Below are positions 20,437 through 27,079 of a stretch of DNA of 27,079 nucleotides, piece by piece; the stretch's first letter is position 1, and each line of letters starts with the position of its first letter. This DNA is from Thermohalobaculum sp050330995 (GTDB lineage: Bacteria; Pseudomonadota; Alphaproteobacteria; Rhodobacterales; Rhodobacteraceae). A model generated the notes under the pieces. The model made no database searches. It was not told where the DNA came from and saw only the letters and a program-made list of their open reading frames with translations. The translations under genes and the position numbers were made by a program. The DNA lies in assembly GCA_050330995.1 (NCBI GenBank), contig JBHJHI010000062.1, forward strand, positions 1 to 27,079, written 5' to 3'.

Positions 20437-20914
20437 GGGCTCGGTCGTCGAGCGGCACGACCGCGTCGCCGAGCGCCACGCGGCCGGGCTCGATCACGGC
20501 CGCGTAGAGCCCGCCATGGCCGCGCACCGCCGCGTAGCCGCCCGGCCCGAGCGCCTCCTCCATGCGCGAGCAGGGGGCGCAGGGGCCGCTGCCTTCGAGC
20601 ACCGCGGTGCCGAGGCGGAAGCGGCGCTTGCGCAGGCCCAGCAGGTTCAGCCCCTCGACCGCGAGGTTGCGCCGCAGCGCCTCGGGCGCGACCGCGTCGA
20701 GGCCGGCGAGCGAGGCGATCACGCCCAGATGCTCGGCCTGCACGAGCGTCACGGCCCGACGCGCGCCCGTGGCATGATCGCCCTCGATCCCGTCCGCGCC
20801 GATCTCGGCCGCGTCGAGCGCGCGCATCGCCGCGCGCCGCGCCGGGCGCACGCCGATCCAGACCACCCGCCCCTCGCGCGCGATCCGGCGGGTGAGCGTC
20901 GCGACCGTCTCCAT
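20411..20914 (-). CDS. MOSC-domain protein
   Basis: This 167-residue protein is a stand-alone MOSC (molybdenum cofactor sulfurase C-terminal) domain. GADGIEGDHATGARRAVTLVQ at about 39-59, RRNLAVEGLNLL, and GPCAPCSRMEEALG with the conserved Cys (112/115) are clear. MOSC proteins handle sulfur or Moco-bound ligands; the partner here is unknown. The start at 20914 lies five bases after the stop of the small membrane protein gene upstream, so the two are coupled. The end runs 26 bases into the 3' end of the convergent SDR gene. Confidence 0.88.
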   Translation of the reverse strand: METVATLTRRIAREGRVVWIGVRPARRAAMRALDAAEIGADGIEGDHATGARRAVTLVQAEHLGVIASLAGLDAVAPEALRRNLAVEGLNLLGLRKRRFRLGTAVLEGSGPCAPCSRMEEALGPGGYAAVRGHGGLYAAVIEPGRVALGDAVVPLDDRALRSAPSRA

Positions 20915-20919
20915 GGGAC

Positions 20920-21129
20920 TCAGGCGAGCCCCGCGACCGCGATCAGCGCGAGGCCGGTGGCGGCGAGGCCGAGGGCGAGGGCGTTCTCGACGCCCATGCG
21001 CCGCAGCGCGGCGTCGGCGTCGTCGGCCGTGCCGCGCAGCACCGTGCGGGCGCGGAGCGCCACGCGCAGGAGCACGCCGACGCCGGCGAGCGCCAGAACG
21101 ATTCCCCCGATCATCAGCGCGAGCGTCAT
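20920..21129 (-). CDS. Small two-helix membrane protein (69 aa)
   Basis: This 69-residue hypothetical protein has two hydrophobic segments (about 3-23 and 50-68) joined by a charged helix (RTVLRGTADDADAALRRMG). The start at 21129 has GGGAGG six bases upstream; a longer frame to 21198 adds only an Arg-rich stretch without a good site. It is five bases upstream of the MOSC gene, so they are likely cotranscribed. I do not recognise the family. Function may be membrane-related to the MOSC protein. Confidence 0.7.
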   Translation of the reverse strand: MTLALMIGGIVLALAGVGVLLRVALRARTVLRGTADDADAALRRMGVENALALGLAATGLALIAVAGLA

Positions 21130-21331
21130 GCGGCCCCTCCCGGAGCGGGCGGCTCGCACAACTCGGGCGCGACGGCAAGGGGAACGCCTCGCCCTCAATC
21201 ACGCGTTGTCGGTATCGCGGGCCCCGTCACGGGACTTATTCGGGGCGCGACCGCGCCGTGGCGGTCGGTCGCGATGGACTGAGGCGCCGATGCGGCCTAG
21301 GTTTTTCGCGTGGACGAAGAAGGAGGACAGG

Positions 21332-21478
21332 ATGCTCGAACTCGCAGCCGTCGTCGCGACGCTCGTCATGGGCGCCCTGACGCTCGCCGCGGTCGGCGGG
21401 CCGAAGCCGGACGAGCGCGCGGTGCGCGTGCACGTCGAGGAGGACGAGGAGGGCCGCCGCGAGGACCGCGCGCCCTGA
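21332..21478 (+). CDS. Small single-pass membrane protein (48 aa)
   Basis: This 48-residue ORF has a hydrophobic N-terminal segment (about 3-22, LELAAVVATLVMGALTLAAV) and an acidic, charged tail (HVEEDEEGRREDRAP). An excellent AAGGAGG site five bases ahead of 21332 supports translation. The divergent small membrane gene is about 200 bases away. A 10-bp hairpin spans the stop codon. I do not recognise the family. Confidence 0.65.
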   Translation: MLELAAVVATLVMGALTLAAVGGPKPDERAVRVHVEEDEEGRREDRAP

Positions 21479-21488
21479 CGCGCGGTCC
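21463..21488 (+). terminator. Hairpin spanning the stop codon of the 48-aa ORF
   Basis: GGACCGCGCG (21463-21472) and CGCGCGGTCC (21479-21488) form a perfect 10-bp stem whose 6-base loop holds the TGA stop (21476-21478). It probably ends or protects the small message; no T-run follows. Confidence 0.45.
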
Positions 21489-21586
21489 CCGAGGATCGCG
21501 CGCGCCGACGCGCGGCTCCTGACGCGGACGCCCCCGCCGCATGACTTCGCCGCCCCCGCGGGCGGCGTCGCCCGACGAGGGGACCC

Positions 21587-22315
21587 ATGTCGATCTGGCA
21601 ATGGCTCAAGGCGAGCCTCGCGGCGCTGAGCCGGGGCGAGGGGCTGGGCGCGGTGTTCGACCGCCTCCAGGCCGAGCCGGAGCGCTCGGTCGGCTTCACC
21701 ATCGCCGTCATCGCGCTCGGCGCGAAGATGGCCAAGGCCGACGGCCTCGTCACCCGCGACGAGATCGCCGCCTTCCGCGAGGTGTTCCATGTCCCCGCCG
21801 AGGCGGAGGCGGAAGCCGCGCGGGTCTACAACCTCGCCCGACAGGATGTCGCGGGCTTCGAGGTCTACGCCTCGCGGGTGGCGGCGATGTTCGAGGACCG
21901 GCCCGAGGTGCTCGCCGACCTGCTCGAAGGGCTCTGCCACGTCGCCGCGGCCGACGGCGACTTCCACCCGGCCGAGGCCGCCTTCCTCGCGGAGGTCGCC
22001 CGCCTCTTCGGCCTCGACGACGACACCTTCCGCGCGATCCGCGCGCGCCAGATCCCCGGCGAGCGCGACCCCTGGGCGGTGCTCGGCCTCGCGCCCGGCA
22101 CGGACGCCGGGACGCTGCGCCGGCGCTACCGCGCGCTCGTGCGCGATCTGCACCCCGACGCGATGGTCGCGCGCGGCACTCCGGCCGAGGCGGCGCGGCT
22201 CGCCGAGAAGCGCCTCGCCGCGGTCAACGCCGCCTATGCCGAATTGACGGACGGGCGCGAGGCGGCCCACCGATCCGGGGCGCCGTCCCGATCGGACGCG
22301 CCGGCCGCGCGATAG
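21587..22315 (+). CDS. TerB-domain / J-domain co-chaperone (DjlA-like)
   Basis: This 242-residue protein has an all-helical TerB (tellurite-resistance-like) domain (about 35-150; metal-like acidic sites KADGLVTRDE and AADGDFHPAE) and a C-terminal J-domain (about 160-222) with the DnaK-stimulating HPD at 189-191 (RDLHPDAM). This arrangement is found in DjlA-like co-chaperones. The N-terminus MSIWQWLKASLAALSRG is amphipathic rather than a clear membrane anchor. A GAGGGGACC site precedes 21587. It is probably a monocistronic chaperone-partner gene. The target is unknown. Confidence 0.88.
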   Translation: MSIWQWLKASLAALSRGEGLGAVFDRLQAEPERSVGFTIAVIALGAKMAKADGLVTRDEIAAFREVFHVPAEAEAEAARVYNLARQDVAGFEVYASRVAAMFEDRPEVLADLLEGLCHVAAADGDFHPAEAAFLAEVARLFGLDDDTFRAIRARQIPGERDPWAVLGLAPGTDAGTLRRRYRALVRDLHPDAMVARGTPAEAARLAEKRLAAVNAAYAELTDGREAAHRSGAPSRSDAPAAR

Positions 22316-22355
22316 GCGCTCTCGCGGCGCCCTGGGGGGCGCTCGGGCGGGACGC

Positions 22356-22397
22356 GCGCCAGAGCGTCGCTCGACGTGATCGGATCGGGGCTGGCGC
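22356..22397. repeat. Intergenic inverted repeat between J-domain and flavin reductase genes
   Basis: GCGCCAG (22356-22362) and CTGGCGC (22391-22397) flank 28 bases containing GATCGGATC. It lies in the 128-base gap of two convergent genes, so it could be a two-way stop or an interspersed palindrome of the type common in alphaproteobacteria. Only one copy was seen here. Confidence 0.3.
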
Positions 22398-22443
22398 TCT
22401 CGCCGTTCGCCTCCGCGCGCTTCTGCCGGGGCTGGAAAGCGCC

Positions 22444-22929
22444 CTAGCCGAGCGTCGCGAAGCCGCCCGAGTGATAGACCAGCGCCGCGCCCTCGTGGCG
22501 CGAGAAGCCGAGCACGCGGCCGAACAGCACGTCGTGATCGCCCGCCGTGACGCGCTCGTGCATGGCGCAATCGAAGCGCGCGAGCGAGCCGTCGATCAGG
22601 GGCGCGCCGCGCGCGCCCGGATGCCAGGTCAGGTCGGCGAACTTGTCGGCGCCGCGGCGGGCGAAGACCTTGGCGGTCTCCTCCTGCTCGGCGCCGAGCA
22701 CGTTGACCGCGAAGGTGTCGGACGCCCTGAACAGCGCGTAGCTCGCCGCGGTGTGGGCGAGGCAGACCAGCAGGATCGGCGGCTCCAGCGACACCGAGGC
22801 GAAGCTGTTGGCGGTGAAGCCCACCGGCACGCCCCTCGCGGGGTCGGCCGTGGTCACGATGGTGACCCCGGTGGCGAAGCGGCCGAGCGCGTCGCGAAGA
22901 GCGTCCTTGTCGTCGGGCGAATGCATCAT
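22444..22929 (-). CDS. Flavin reductase-like protein (FMN-binding split barrel)
   Basis: This 161-residue protein is of the HpaC/flavin reductase family. The core ALGRFATGVTIVTTADP, VGFTANSFASVSLEPPILLVCL, FAVNVLGAEQEETAKVFA and GDHDVLFGRVL match the flavin-binding split-barrel pattern. Such proteins use NAD(P)H to make reduced flavin, often for two-component monooxygenases; no monooxygenase partner is in the window. The start at 22929 (MMHSPD; the second ATG is equally possible) has GGAG about nine bases upstream. The open frame up to 23106 is Pro/Arg rich and unlike the family. It lies 193 bases downstream of nudC on the same strand. Confidence 0.88.
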   Translation of the reverse strand: MMHSPDDKDALRDALGRFATGVTIVTTADPARGVPVGFTANSFASVSLEPPILLVCLAHTAASYALFRASDTFAVNVLGAEQEETAKVFARRGADKFADLTWHPGARGAPLIDGSLARFDCAMHERVTAGDHDVLFGRVLGFSRHEGAALVYHSGGFATLG

Positions 22930-23122
22930 CGCGTCGGCTCCGATGGGGCGGGCGGGGCGCCGGCGGCTCGATCCACCGGGTTCGTCAGGGGCGGATCGCC
23001 ACCCCGAGGTCTCGCGAGGGAGCGCCTCCTTCCGGAACGGCCCGGGGCGCGGACGCCTCGGTCGATCCCCTAGCGCGCTCCCGCCCGCAGGGGAAGCGGG
23101 CCCCACGCCCGTGGACGCGGGC

Positions 23123-24037
23123 TCAGGCCCCCTCGATCTCGCCGGCGAGCCAGGCCGCGACCAGCACGCGGGCGATCGCGTCGACGCGCGGCGCGCCGAG
23201 GCGGGGATGGCGACCGGCCAGCGCCTCGGCCATGTCCGCGCGCGCGACCCACTCGGCGCTCTCCAGCTCGGCCGGGTCGATCGTGATCGGCCAGTCGAGC
23301 CCCTCGGCGACGTAGCCCATCATCAGCGTCGAGGGGAACGGCCAGGGCTGGGCGGCGAGCGGGCGCACGCGCCCGACCGGCACGCCCGCCTCCTCCATCA
23401 CCTCGCGGCGCACCGCGTCCGCGGGCGTCTCGCCGGGCTCGACGTAGCCCGCGAGCAGCGAGTTGAGGCCCTGCGGCCACTGCGGCTGGCGCCCGATCAG
23501 AACGTGGTCCTCGCGCAGCACCAGCATGATGACCACCGGGTCGACGCGCGGGAAGTGCGGGGCCGCGCAGGCCGTGCAGCGCCGCCGCCAGCCGCCGTCC
23601 TCGGACGCGCTCGGAGCGCCGCAGACCGCGCAGAAGCCGTGGCGGGCGTGCCAGGACAGCATCGCGCGCGCGGTCGCGGCGATCTCGGCCTCGCGCGCGG
23701 CCAGATCGGGGGCGATCGAGCGCAGGTCGATCAGCTTGACGTCCTCGCCGAGGAGCCGCGCGCGCGACGCCTCGTCGAGCGGGCCCAGATCGGCGGCGGC
23801 GAGGGCCGCGCCGTCCTCGATCCCGAGGAACACCGTCTCGCGGGCCGCGAGGGCCGCGAGCGGCCGGCGCGCGAGGCGCTTCTCCCCGTCGAGCGCCACC
23901 GCGACCTTGCCCTCCGACAGAACGACCGCCCGCGCCCGCGGCGCGGCCAGGAGCGCCGCCGCCTCCGGCCGGCGGTGCGCGGCGCGGTCGAGCCGCGGTC
24001 CGGGACGCGCGAAGGTGACAGTGTCGAGGAGGCTCAT
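23123..24037 (-). CDS. nudC: NADH pyrophosphatase / NAD-decapping Nudix hydrolase
   Basis: This 304-residue enzyme splits NADH into NMNH and AMP, and family members remove NAD caps from RNA. A poorly conserved N-terminal domain is followed by a zinc ribbon (CAVCG and CTAC, Cys around 136-157) and the Nudix box GYVEPGETPADAVRREVMEEAGV. The NudC-specific QPWPFPSTLMMG motif follows directly. The start at 24037 is MSLLDTVTF. Its upstream gap is 285 bases to the SRP RNA. The length is within the usual range (about 260-315). Confidence 0.93.
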   Translation of the reverse strand: MSLLDTVTFARPGPRLDRAAHRRPEAAALLAAPRARAVVLSEGKVAVALDGEKRLARRPLAALAARETVFLGIEDGAALAAADLGPLDEASRARLLGEDVKLIDLRSIAPDLAAREAEIAATARAMLSWHARHGFCAVCGAPSASEDGGWRRRCTACAAPHFPRVDPVVIMLVLREDHVLIGRQPQWPQGLNSLLAGYVEPGETPADAVRREVMEEAGVPVGRVRPLAAQPWPFPSTLMMGYVAEGLDWPITIDPAELESAEWVARADMAEALAGRHPRLGAPRVDAIARVLVAAWLAGEIEGA

Positions 24038-24323
24038 CGCGCTCTCGCGGGCGGCTGGAACGTCGGCGAGCGATGACAGAGCGCGCGGGCGCGGACAAGC
24101 GCGCCATCCGCCGCGCGGGCCGCTGCGCTTCGTCGTCCGGATACCGCCGGATCGCGCGCCGGCGCCTAGATCGGACCGGCGCGGGCGGGGGCGTGTCCCG
24201 GCGTCGCGCCGTGACGCCCGCGAGCGTCGCGCTCCCGATGCGCCGTGTCGGTGCGGACGCCGGATCGGGGCGCCGGGGGGCGGGGCGCCCCTTGCCGGCG
24301 TCCGGCCGCGTTGCTAGGTGATC
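24038..24323. other. Gap between nudC and the SRP RNA gene
   Basis: About 285 bases without a convincing gene. An open frame (24073-24321) gives an Arg/Ala/Gly-rich product with no family pattern or ribosome site and is discounted. The right end holds the SRP RNA promoter candidate; the left end presumably holds the nudC promoter, which I cannot place. Confidence 0.5.
24292..24320 (+). promoter_or_regulatory. Candidate promoter of the SRP RNA gene
   Basis: TTGCCG (24292-24297) and TAGGTG (24315-24320) are 17 bases apart, and the RNA 5' end predicted from its terminal helix lies 4-8 bases after the second hexamer, as expected for a stable-RNA promoter. Confidence 0.5.
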
Positions 24324-24324
24324 G

Positions 24325-24425
24325 GTCGAGAGGTTGGCGCGGGCAGGCACCTCGCCAACCCGGTCAGGCCCGAAAGGGAGCAGCCGTAACGAGGCCCGCT
24401 TGGGTCGTCGTCCAGCCTCTCACCC
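24325..24425 (+). ncRNA. ffs: Signal recognition particle RNA (4.5S type)
   Basis: The RNA partners Ffh protein and directs ribosomes making membrane proteins to FtsY. The conserved domain IV is present at about 24361-24405: GGTCAGGCCCGAAAGGGAGC, then AGCAGCCGTAACGAGG, which holds the two internal loops that bind the Ffh M domain. The ends pair: GAGAGGTTGG (24328-24337) with CCAGCCTCTC (24412-24421), giving a hairpin of about 100 bases. A run of four T (24433-24436) follows the closing helix, so it ends as an intrinsic stop. Its place upstream of dnaX is usual in alphaproteobacteria. The ends are estimates by a few bases. Confidence 0.92.
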
Positions 24426-24740
24426 CCCGTCCTTTTCTCCGTGCGCGAAGCGCACGCCGTCGGCCTCGATGCAGACGAGATGGCGGACGCCGAGGCGGTC
24501 GGGCGCCGGGACGGCCGGCCCGTCGCCCGAGCGCGCGACGAGTGGTGCCGAGCCCACCGCGGCCGGCGCCTCGTTCGCTATGCGCACGATCAGTACCGCG
24601 CCGCCGGCGGTGTCGAAGACGTAGTCGGTCGCACCGGCATGGATCACGGCGTCGGCGTAGCGACCTGCGACGCAACCGGCCGCCGCCGCCGTGGAGGCGA
24701 AGAGGCCGGTCGCGGCGATGACGGCCCGGATGGGTCTCAT
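24420..24740 (-). CDS. Small secreted or lipoprotein of unknown function
   Basis: This 106-residue protein starts with a signal-like segment (MRPIRAVIAATGLFASTAAA) and a lipobox-like AAGC with Cys23, so it may be an outer- or inner-membrane lipoprotein, or simply secreted. The rest has short beta-like segments (DYVFDTAGGAVLIVRIANEAP) and two more Cys-free halves. Its ATG overlaps the amidase stop (ATGA at 24737-24740), so it is made with the amidase. Its own stop (24420-24422) lies on top of the 3' end of the opposite-strand SRP RNA. I recognise no family. A cell-wall accessory role fits the neighbour. Confidence 0.6.
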   Translation of the reverse strand: MRPIRAVIAATGLFASTAAAAGCVAGRYADAVIHAGATDYVFDTAGGAVLIVRIANEAPAAVGSAPLVARSGDGPAVPAPDRLGVRHLVCIEADGVRFAHGEKDGG

Positions 24741-25432
24741 CCGAGCGCGACCGCCGCCCCCGTCTCGTCGATGCAGCAGGAGGCCGTCGCGCCGCCGACC
24801 GGCAGGTGCGTCGCCTGCGCGACGAGCGGATCGACGGCGGCAGGCTTCGCGCGGAGGACCAGGTCGCGAAAGTCGTTCCAGGGAAAATGCGTGCCCGGAT
24901 CGCTGCGACGCGCGGGGTCGAGCATGGCGTGGCTGCAGACGTGCTCGAGATTGGGATACTTCGCCCAGGCGTAGCGGACGATGCCCGCCGTCGCCTCCAC
25001 CTGCCAGTCGGAGAAGTGGTCGCTGCTTCTCTGGGCGTTGACGATCTCGATGCCGAGCGAGAAGCGGTTGACGTCGCGCTTGCCGCCGGCGATGCGCGGA
25101 TGGGACTTGTCCTTGCGTACGTGGAAGGCGGCGCGTGCTTCGTGGCAGGTCGCCCAGACGAAGTGGCCGTGCTGGGGCTCGTCCTCGTCCGGCACGAGCC
25201 AGTGGAAGCTCGCGCGTCGATCGAAGATGACCGACGCCGCGCCGGCCGAGCTGGAGCCGGCGGTCGCGTGGACGACGATCGTCGTCACGCCCTCGATCGG
25301 ATCGACGCCACGCGACTTCGAGACCTTGAGCGCGGCCTTTTTGACGTTAGGGAACCATCGCTCGGCGAGCGGTGCGTCATCGGGGGCGCCCCCGTCCGGG
25401 AGATCGAAGTGGTATTGTTTTGGATCGTTCAT
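24737..25432 (-). CDS. N-acetylmuramoyl-L-alanine amidase (Amidase_2/AmpD-like)
   Basis: This 231-residue hydrolase cleaves the lactyl-peptide bond of peptidoglycan or its fragments. The zinc ligands His55 (VVHATAG), His168 (CSHAMLD) and Asp178 (RRSDPG), with Glu129 in SLGIEIVNA, fit the family, as does FHWLVPDEDE (about 76-85) and HFPWNDF. There is no signal peptide at the start (MNDPKQYHFDLPDGG), so it acts in the cytosol on anhydro-muropeptides, is released by other means, or is of phage endolysin origin. The C-terminal ~35 residues (VAQATHLPVGG...CC) are an unassigned tail. The first codons are visibly less GC-rich than neighbouring genes. It is divergent from dnaX and upstream of the coupled small lipoprotein gene. 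Confidence 0.85.
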   Translation of the reverse strand: MNDPKQYHFDLPDGGAPDDAPLAERWFPNVKKAALKVSKSRGVDPIEGVTTIVVHATAGSSSAGAASVIFDRRASFHWLVPDEDEPQHGHFVWATCHEARAAFHVRKDKSHPRIAGGKRDVNRFSLGIEIVNAQRSSDHFSDWQVEATAGIVRYAWAKYPNLEHVCSHAMLDPARRSDPGTHFPWNDFRDLVLRAKPAAVDPLVAQATHLPVGGATASCCIDETGAAVALG

Positions 25433-25465
25433 CGGTCAATCTCCGCACGAACGTTTCGCAAATCG

Positions 25466-25476
25466 AGGCTATCCTA
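25466..25476 (-). promoter_or_regulatory. Promoter-like TAGGATAGCCT ahead of the amidase gene
   Basis: On the minus strand the sequence TATAGGATAGCCT lies 33 bases ahead of the amidase start codon in an AT-rich patch. TATAGG or GATAGC could be the -10 element. The 11-base core equals the one ahead of the plus-strand SDR gene (19695-19705). GTTTCG and CGAAAC arms (about 25453-25459 and 25481-25487) flank it and could be an operator. Confidence 0.4.
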
Positions 25477-25561
25477 TAACGAAACATCTGTCGATTGATC
25501 CGGCGCGAAGGGCGAGGCGCCTCGGCCGCTATCGCCGGACATGCCGTGGCCGATGGGGAGA

Positions 25562-25580
25562 CGCGCCGCCTTGCGGCGCG
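25562..25580 (+). repeat. Hairpin in the dnaX leader region
   Basis: CGCGCCGC (25562-25569) and GCGGCGCG (25573-25580) form a perfect 8-bp stem with a CTT loop, 50 bases ahead of the dnaX start. TTGCGG (25571-25576) overlaps its right arm and CATAGC follows at 25593-25598, so the hairpin may overlap the -35 element of a dnaX promoter. Confidence 0.35.
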
Positions 25581-25630
25581 GCGGTCCGAGCGCATAGCTT
25601 GCGTCCAGCAGCTCGGATGGTCCCCAAGGC

Positions 25631-27079
25631 ATGAGCGACAGCTTCGACATCGCGGGCGCTCCGTCGGCCTACCGGGTGCTGGCGCGGAAGTACCGACCCG
25701 GCCACTTCGACGACCTGATCGGCCAGGACGCGATGGTGCGGACGCTCCGCAACGCCTTCGCGCACGACCGCATCGCCCACGCTTTCGTGCTGACCGGCGT
25801 GCGCGGCGTCGGCAAGACCACCACCGCGCGGATCATCGCCAAGGGCCTCAACTGCACCGGCCGCGGCGACCGGCCGACCACCGATCCCTGCGGCGAATGC
25901 TCGGCCTGCGTCTCGATCGCCGCCGGCCGCCACGTCGACGTGATCGAGATGGACGCGGCCTCGCATACCGGCGTCAACGATGTGCGCGAGATCATCGAGG
26001 CGGTGCGCTACCGCGCGGTCGAGGCGCGCTACAAGGTCTACGTGGTCGACGAGGTGCACATGCTCTCGACCAACGCCTTCAACGCGCTGTTGAAGACGCT
26101 GGAGGAGCCGCCCGAGCACGTCGTCTTCATCTTCGCCACCACCGAGATCCGCAAGGTGCCGGTCACGGTGCTCTCGCGCTGCCAGCGCTTCGACCTGCGC
26201 CGGATCGAGCCGGAGGTGCTGCTCGCCCACCTGAGCGGCATCTGCGCGCGCGAGGACGCGCGGGTCTCGCAGGAGGCGCTCGGGCTGATCGTGCGCGCGG
26301 CCGAGGGCGCGGTGCGCGACGCGCTCTCGCTCCTGGACCAGGCGATCGCGATCGGCGAGCCCGGTGTCGGGGCGGAAGCCGAGACGGGGGCCGAGCAGGT
26401 GCGGGCCATGCTCGGCCGCGCCGACGGCGGGCGGCTCCACGAGCTGTTCGAGGCGGTGATGGCCGGCGACGCCAAGGGGGCGCTCGCGCGGCTTCGCGCG
26501 AGCCACGCCGACGGCGCCGATCCGCAGGCGCTGCTCCGCGACCTCGCGACGCTCGCCCACGACGTCTCGGTCGCCAAGATCGCGCCGGAGGCGGGCGACG
26601 ACCCGACCGTCGCGCCGGCCGAGCGCGCGCGCCGCGCCGATCTGGCCGCGCGGCTCACGATGCGCGCGCTCTCGCGCGCCTGGCAGATGCTCTTGAAGAT
26701 GCTGGAGGAGGTCGAGCGCGCGCCCTCGGCGCTGATGGCGGCCGAGATGGCGGTGATCCGCCTCGCGCAGGTGGCCGAGCTGCCCGCGCCCGCCGACCTC
26801 GTGCGCGCGCTCTCGGGGCAGGGGCCGGCGCCGGGAGGCGGGGGTACGGTCTCGCCGTCCCCGGACGGCGCCACGGTCCCGTCGTCGTCGAGCGGTGCCG
26901 CCGTCCCGGCGCCGCGGGGCGACGGCGCCCCACCCGCCCCGACGACGGTCGGGACGGACGAGACGTCGGCGGAGACGGGGGCCGTCGCCGCGTCGCCGGC
27001 GGAGGTCGCAGCGCCATCGACAGCGGGCGCGGCCGTGTCGTCCCCGCCGGGCGGCACGCCGGCGCGGACATCGCCGGGC
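25631..27079 (+). CDS. dnaX: DNA polymerase III subunits gamma and tau (5' part)
   Basis: This is the clamp-loader ATPase of the replisome; 483 codons are visible and the gene runs past the window end. Walker A GVRGVGKTT (56-64), the zinc module Cys75, Cys87, Cys90, Cys93, Walker B VVDEVHML (138-145) and the SRC motif (182-184) are all in place, with NALLKTLEEPPEHV between them. Domain III continues to about residue 395. After that the sequence turns into a Pro/Ala/Gly/Ser-rich linker, as expected in the tau region before the polymerase-binding part. Start 25631 (MSDSFDIAGAPSAYRVLARKYRP) follows GGTCCCCAAGGC, a weak ribosome site. It sits 1.2 kb after the SRP RNA gene. Whether a frameshift produces gamma cannot be judged here. 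Confidence 0.97.
   Translation, partial: MSDSFDIAGAPSAYRVLARKYRPGHFDDLIGQDAMVRTLRNAFAHDRIAHAFVLTGVRGVGKTTTARIIAKGLNCTGRGDRPTTDPCGECSACVSIAAGRHVDVIEMDAASHTGVNDVREIIEAVRYRAVEARYKVYVVDEVHMLSTNAFNALLKTLEEPPEHVVFIFATTEIRKVPVTVLSRCQRFDLRRIEPEVLLAHLSGICAREDARVSQEALGLIVRAAEGAVRDALSLLDQAIAIGEPGVGAEAETGAEQVRAMLGRADGGRLHELFEAVMAGDAKGALARLRASHADGADPQALLRDLATLAHDVSVAKIAPEAGDDPTVAPAERARRADLAARLTMRALSRAWQMLLKMLEEVERAPSALMAAEMAVIRLAQVAELPAPADLVRALSGQGPAPGGGGTVSPSPDGATVPSSSSGAAVPAPRGDGAPPAPTTVGTDETSAETGAVAASPAEVAAPSTAGAAVSSPPGGTPARTSPG

Noticed and set aside
22930..23106. N-terminal extension of the flavin reductase
   Set aside because: Pro/Arg-rich sequence without counterpart in the family; more likely the nudC-flavin reductase gap with small hairpins.
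24073..24321. 82-residue plus-strand frame before the SRP RNA
   Set aside because: Composition of a random high-GC frame, no ribosome site, and it runs into the SRP RNA promoter.
1..27079. CRISPR array, insertion sequence or attachment site
   Set aside because: No spaced direct repeats, transposase gene, terminal inverted repeats or integrase found on either strand.

Overview
The window is a very GC-rich (roughly 70% by eye), densely packed bacterial chromosome segment, best explained as an alphaproteobacterium. Supporting signs are a small 4.5S-type SRP RNA close to dnaX, a CioA-type quinol oxidase, a complete tripartite tricarboxylate transporter (TTT) and the codon usage. Genus cannot be fixed from this sequence; a Hyphomicrobiales or Rhodobacterales relative is a guess.

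Region 1 (1-1028): an extreme G/C homopolymer edge, a 51-residue basic small protein and a nicotinamidase, all on the minus strand. Region 2 (1206-8766): a one-direction cluster with a GntR/FCD regulator, a ThDP-dependent lyase/decarboxylase, an authentic formyl-CoA:oxalate CoA-transferase (YfdW/Frc type), a stand-alone formyltransferase resembling the N-terminal domain of 10-formyl-THF dehydrogenase, formate-THF ligase and a tandem universal stress protein. Together these look like a module that makes formyl-CoA and formate from oxalate (or a related 2-carbon or 2-hydroxy acid) and feeds the C1 unit into the folate pool. Region 3 (8967-13199): TTT genes tctC, tctB and tctA, with an isocitrate lyase/PEP mutase-family enzyme overlapping the end of tctA. 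This is plausibly carboxylate uptake for the same metabolism. Region 4 (13211-15311, minus): a ketopantoate reductase-like protein (possible oxalyl-CoA reductase by analogy) and a zinc-free quinone oxidoreductase.

Region 5 (15432-18888): beta-carbonic anhydrase, then cydA/cioA and cydB/cioB. Region 6 (18971-24037): ordinary accessory and housekeeping genes, namely two SDR proteins (one without the catalytic Tyr), a MOSC protein, two tiny membrane proteins, a TerB-J-domain protein, a flavin reductase and NADH pyrophosphatase NudC. Region 7 (24324-27079): the SRP RNA, an opposite-strand amidase/lipoprotein pair and the 5' part of dnaX, cut by the window end.

Strong GC-rich hairpins sit in most gaps inside the operons (oxc-like/frc, frc/formyltransferase, formyltransferase/fhs, tctC/tctB, cydA/cydB). 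This suggests segmental control of mRNA stability or expression. The most interesting proposal is that the formyltransferase moves the formyl group between CoA and tetrahydrofolate directly.
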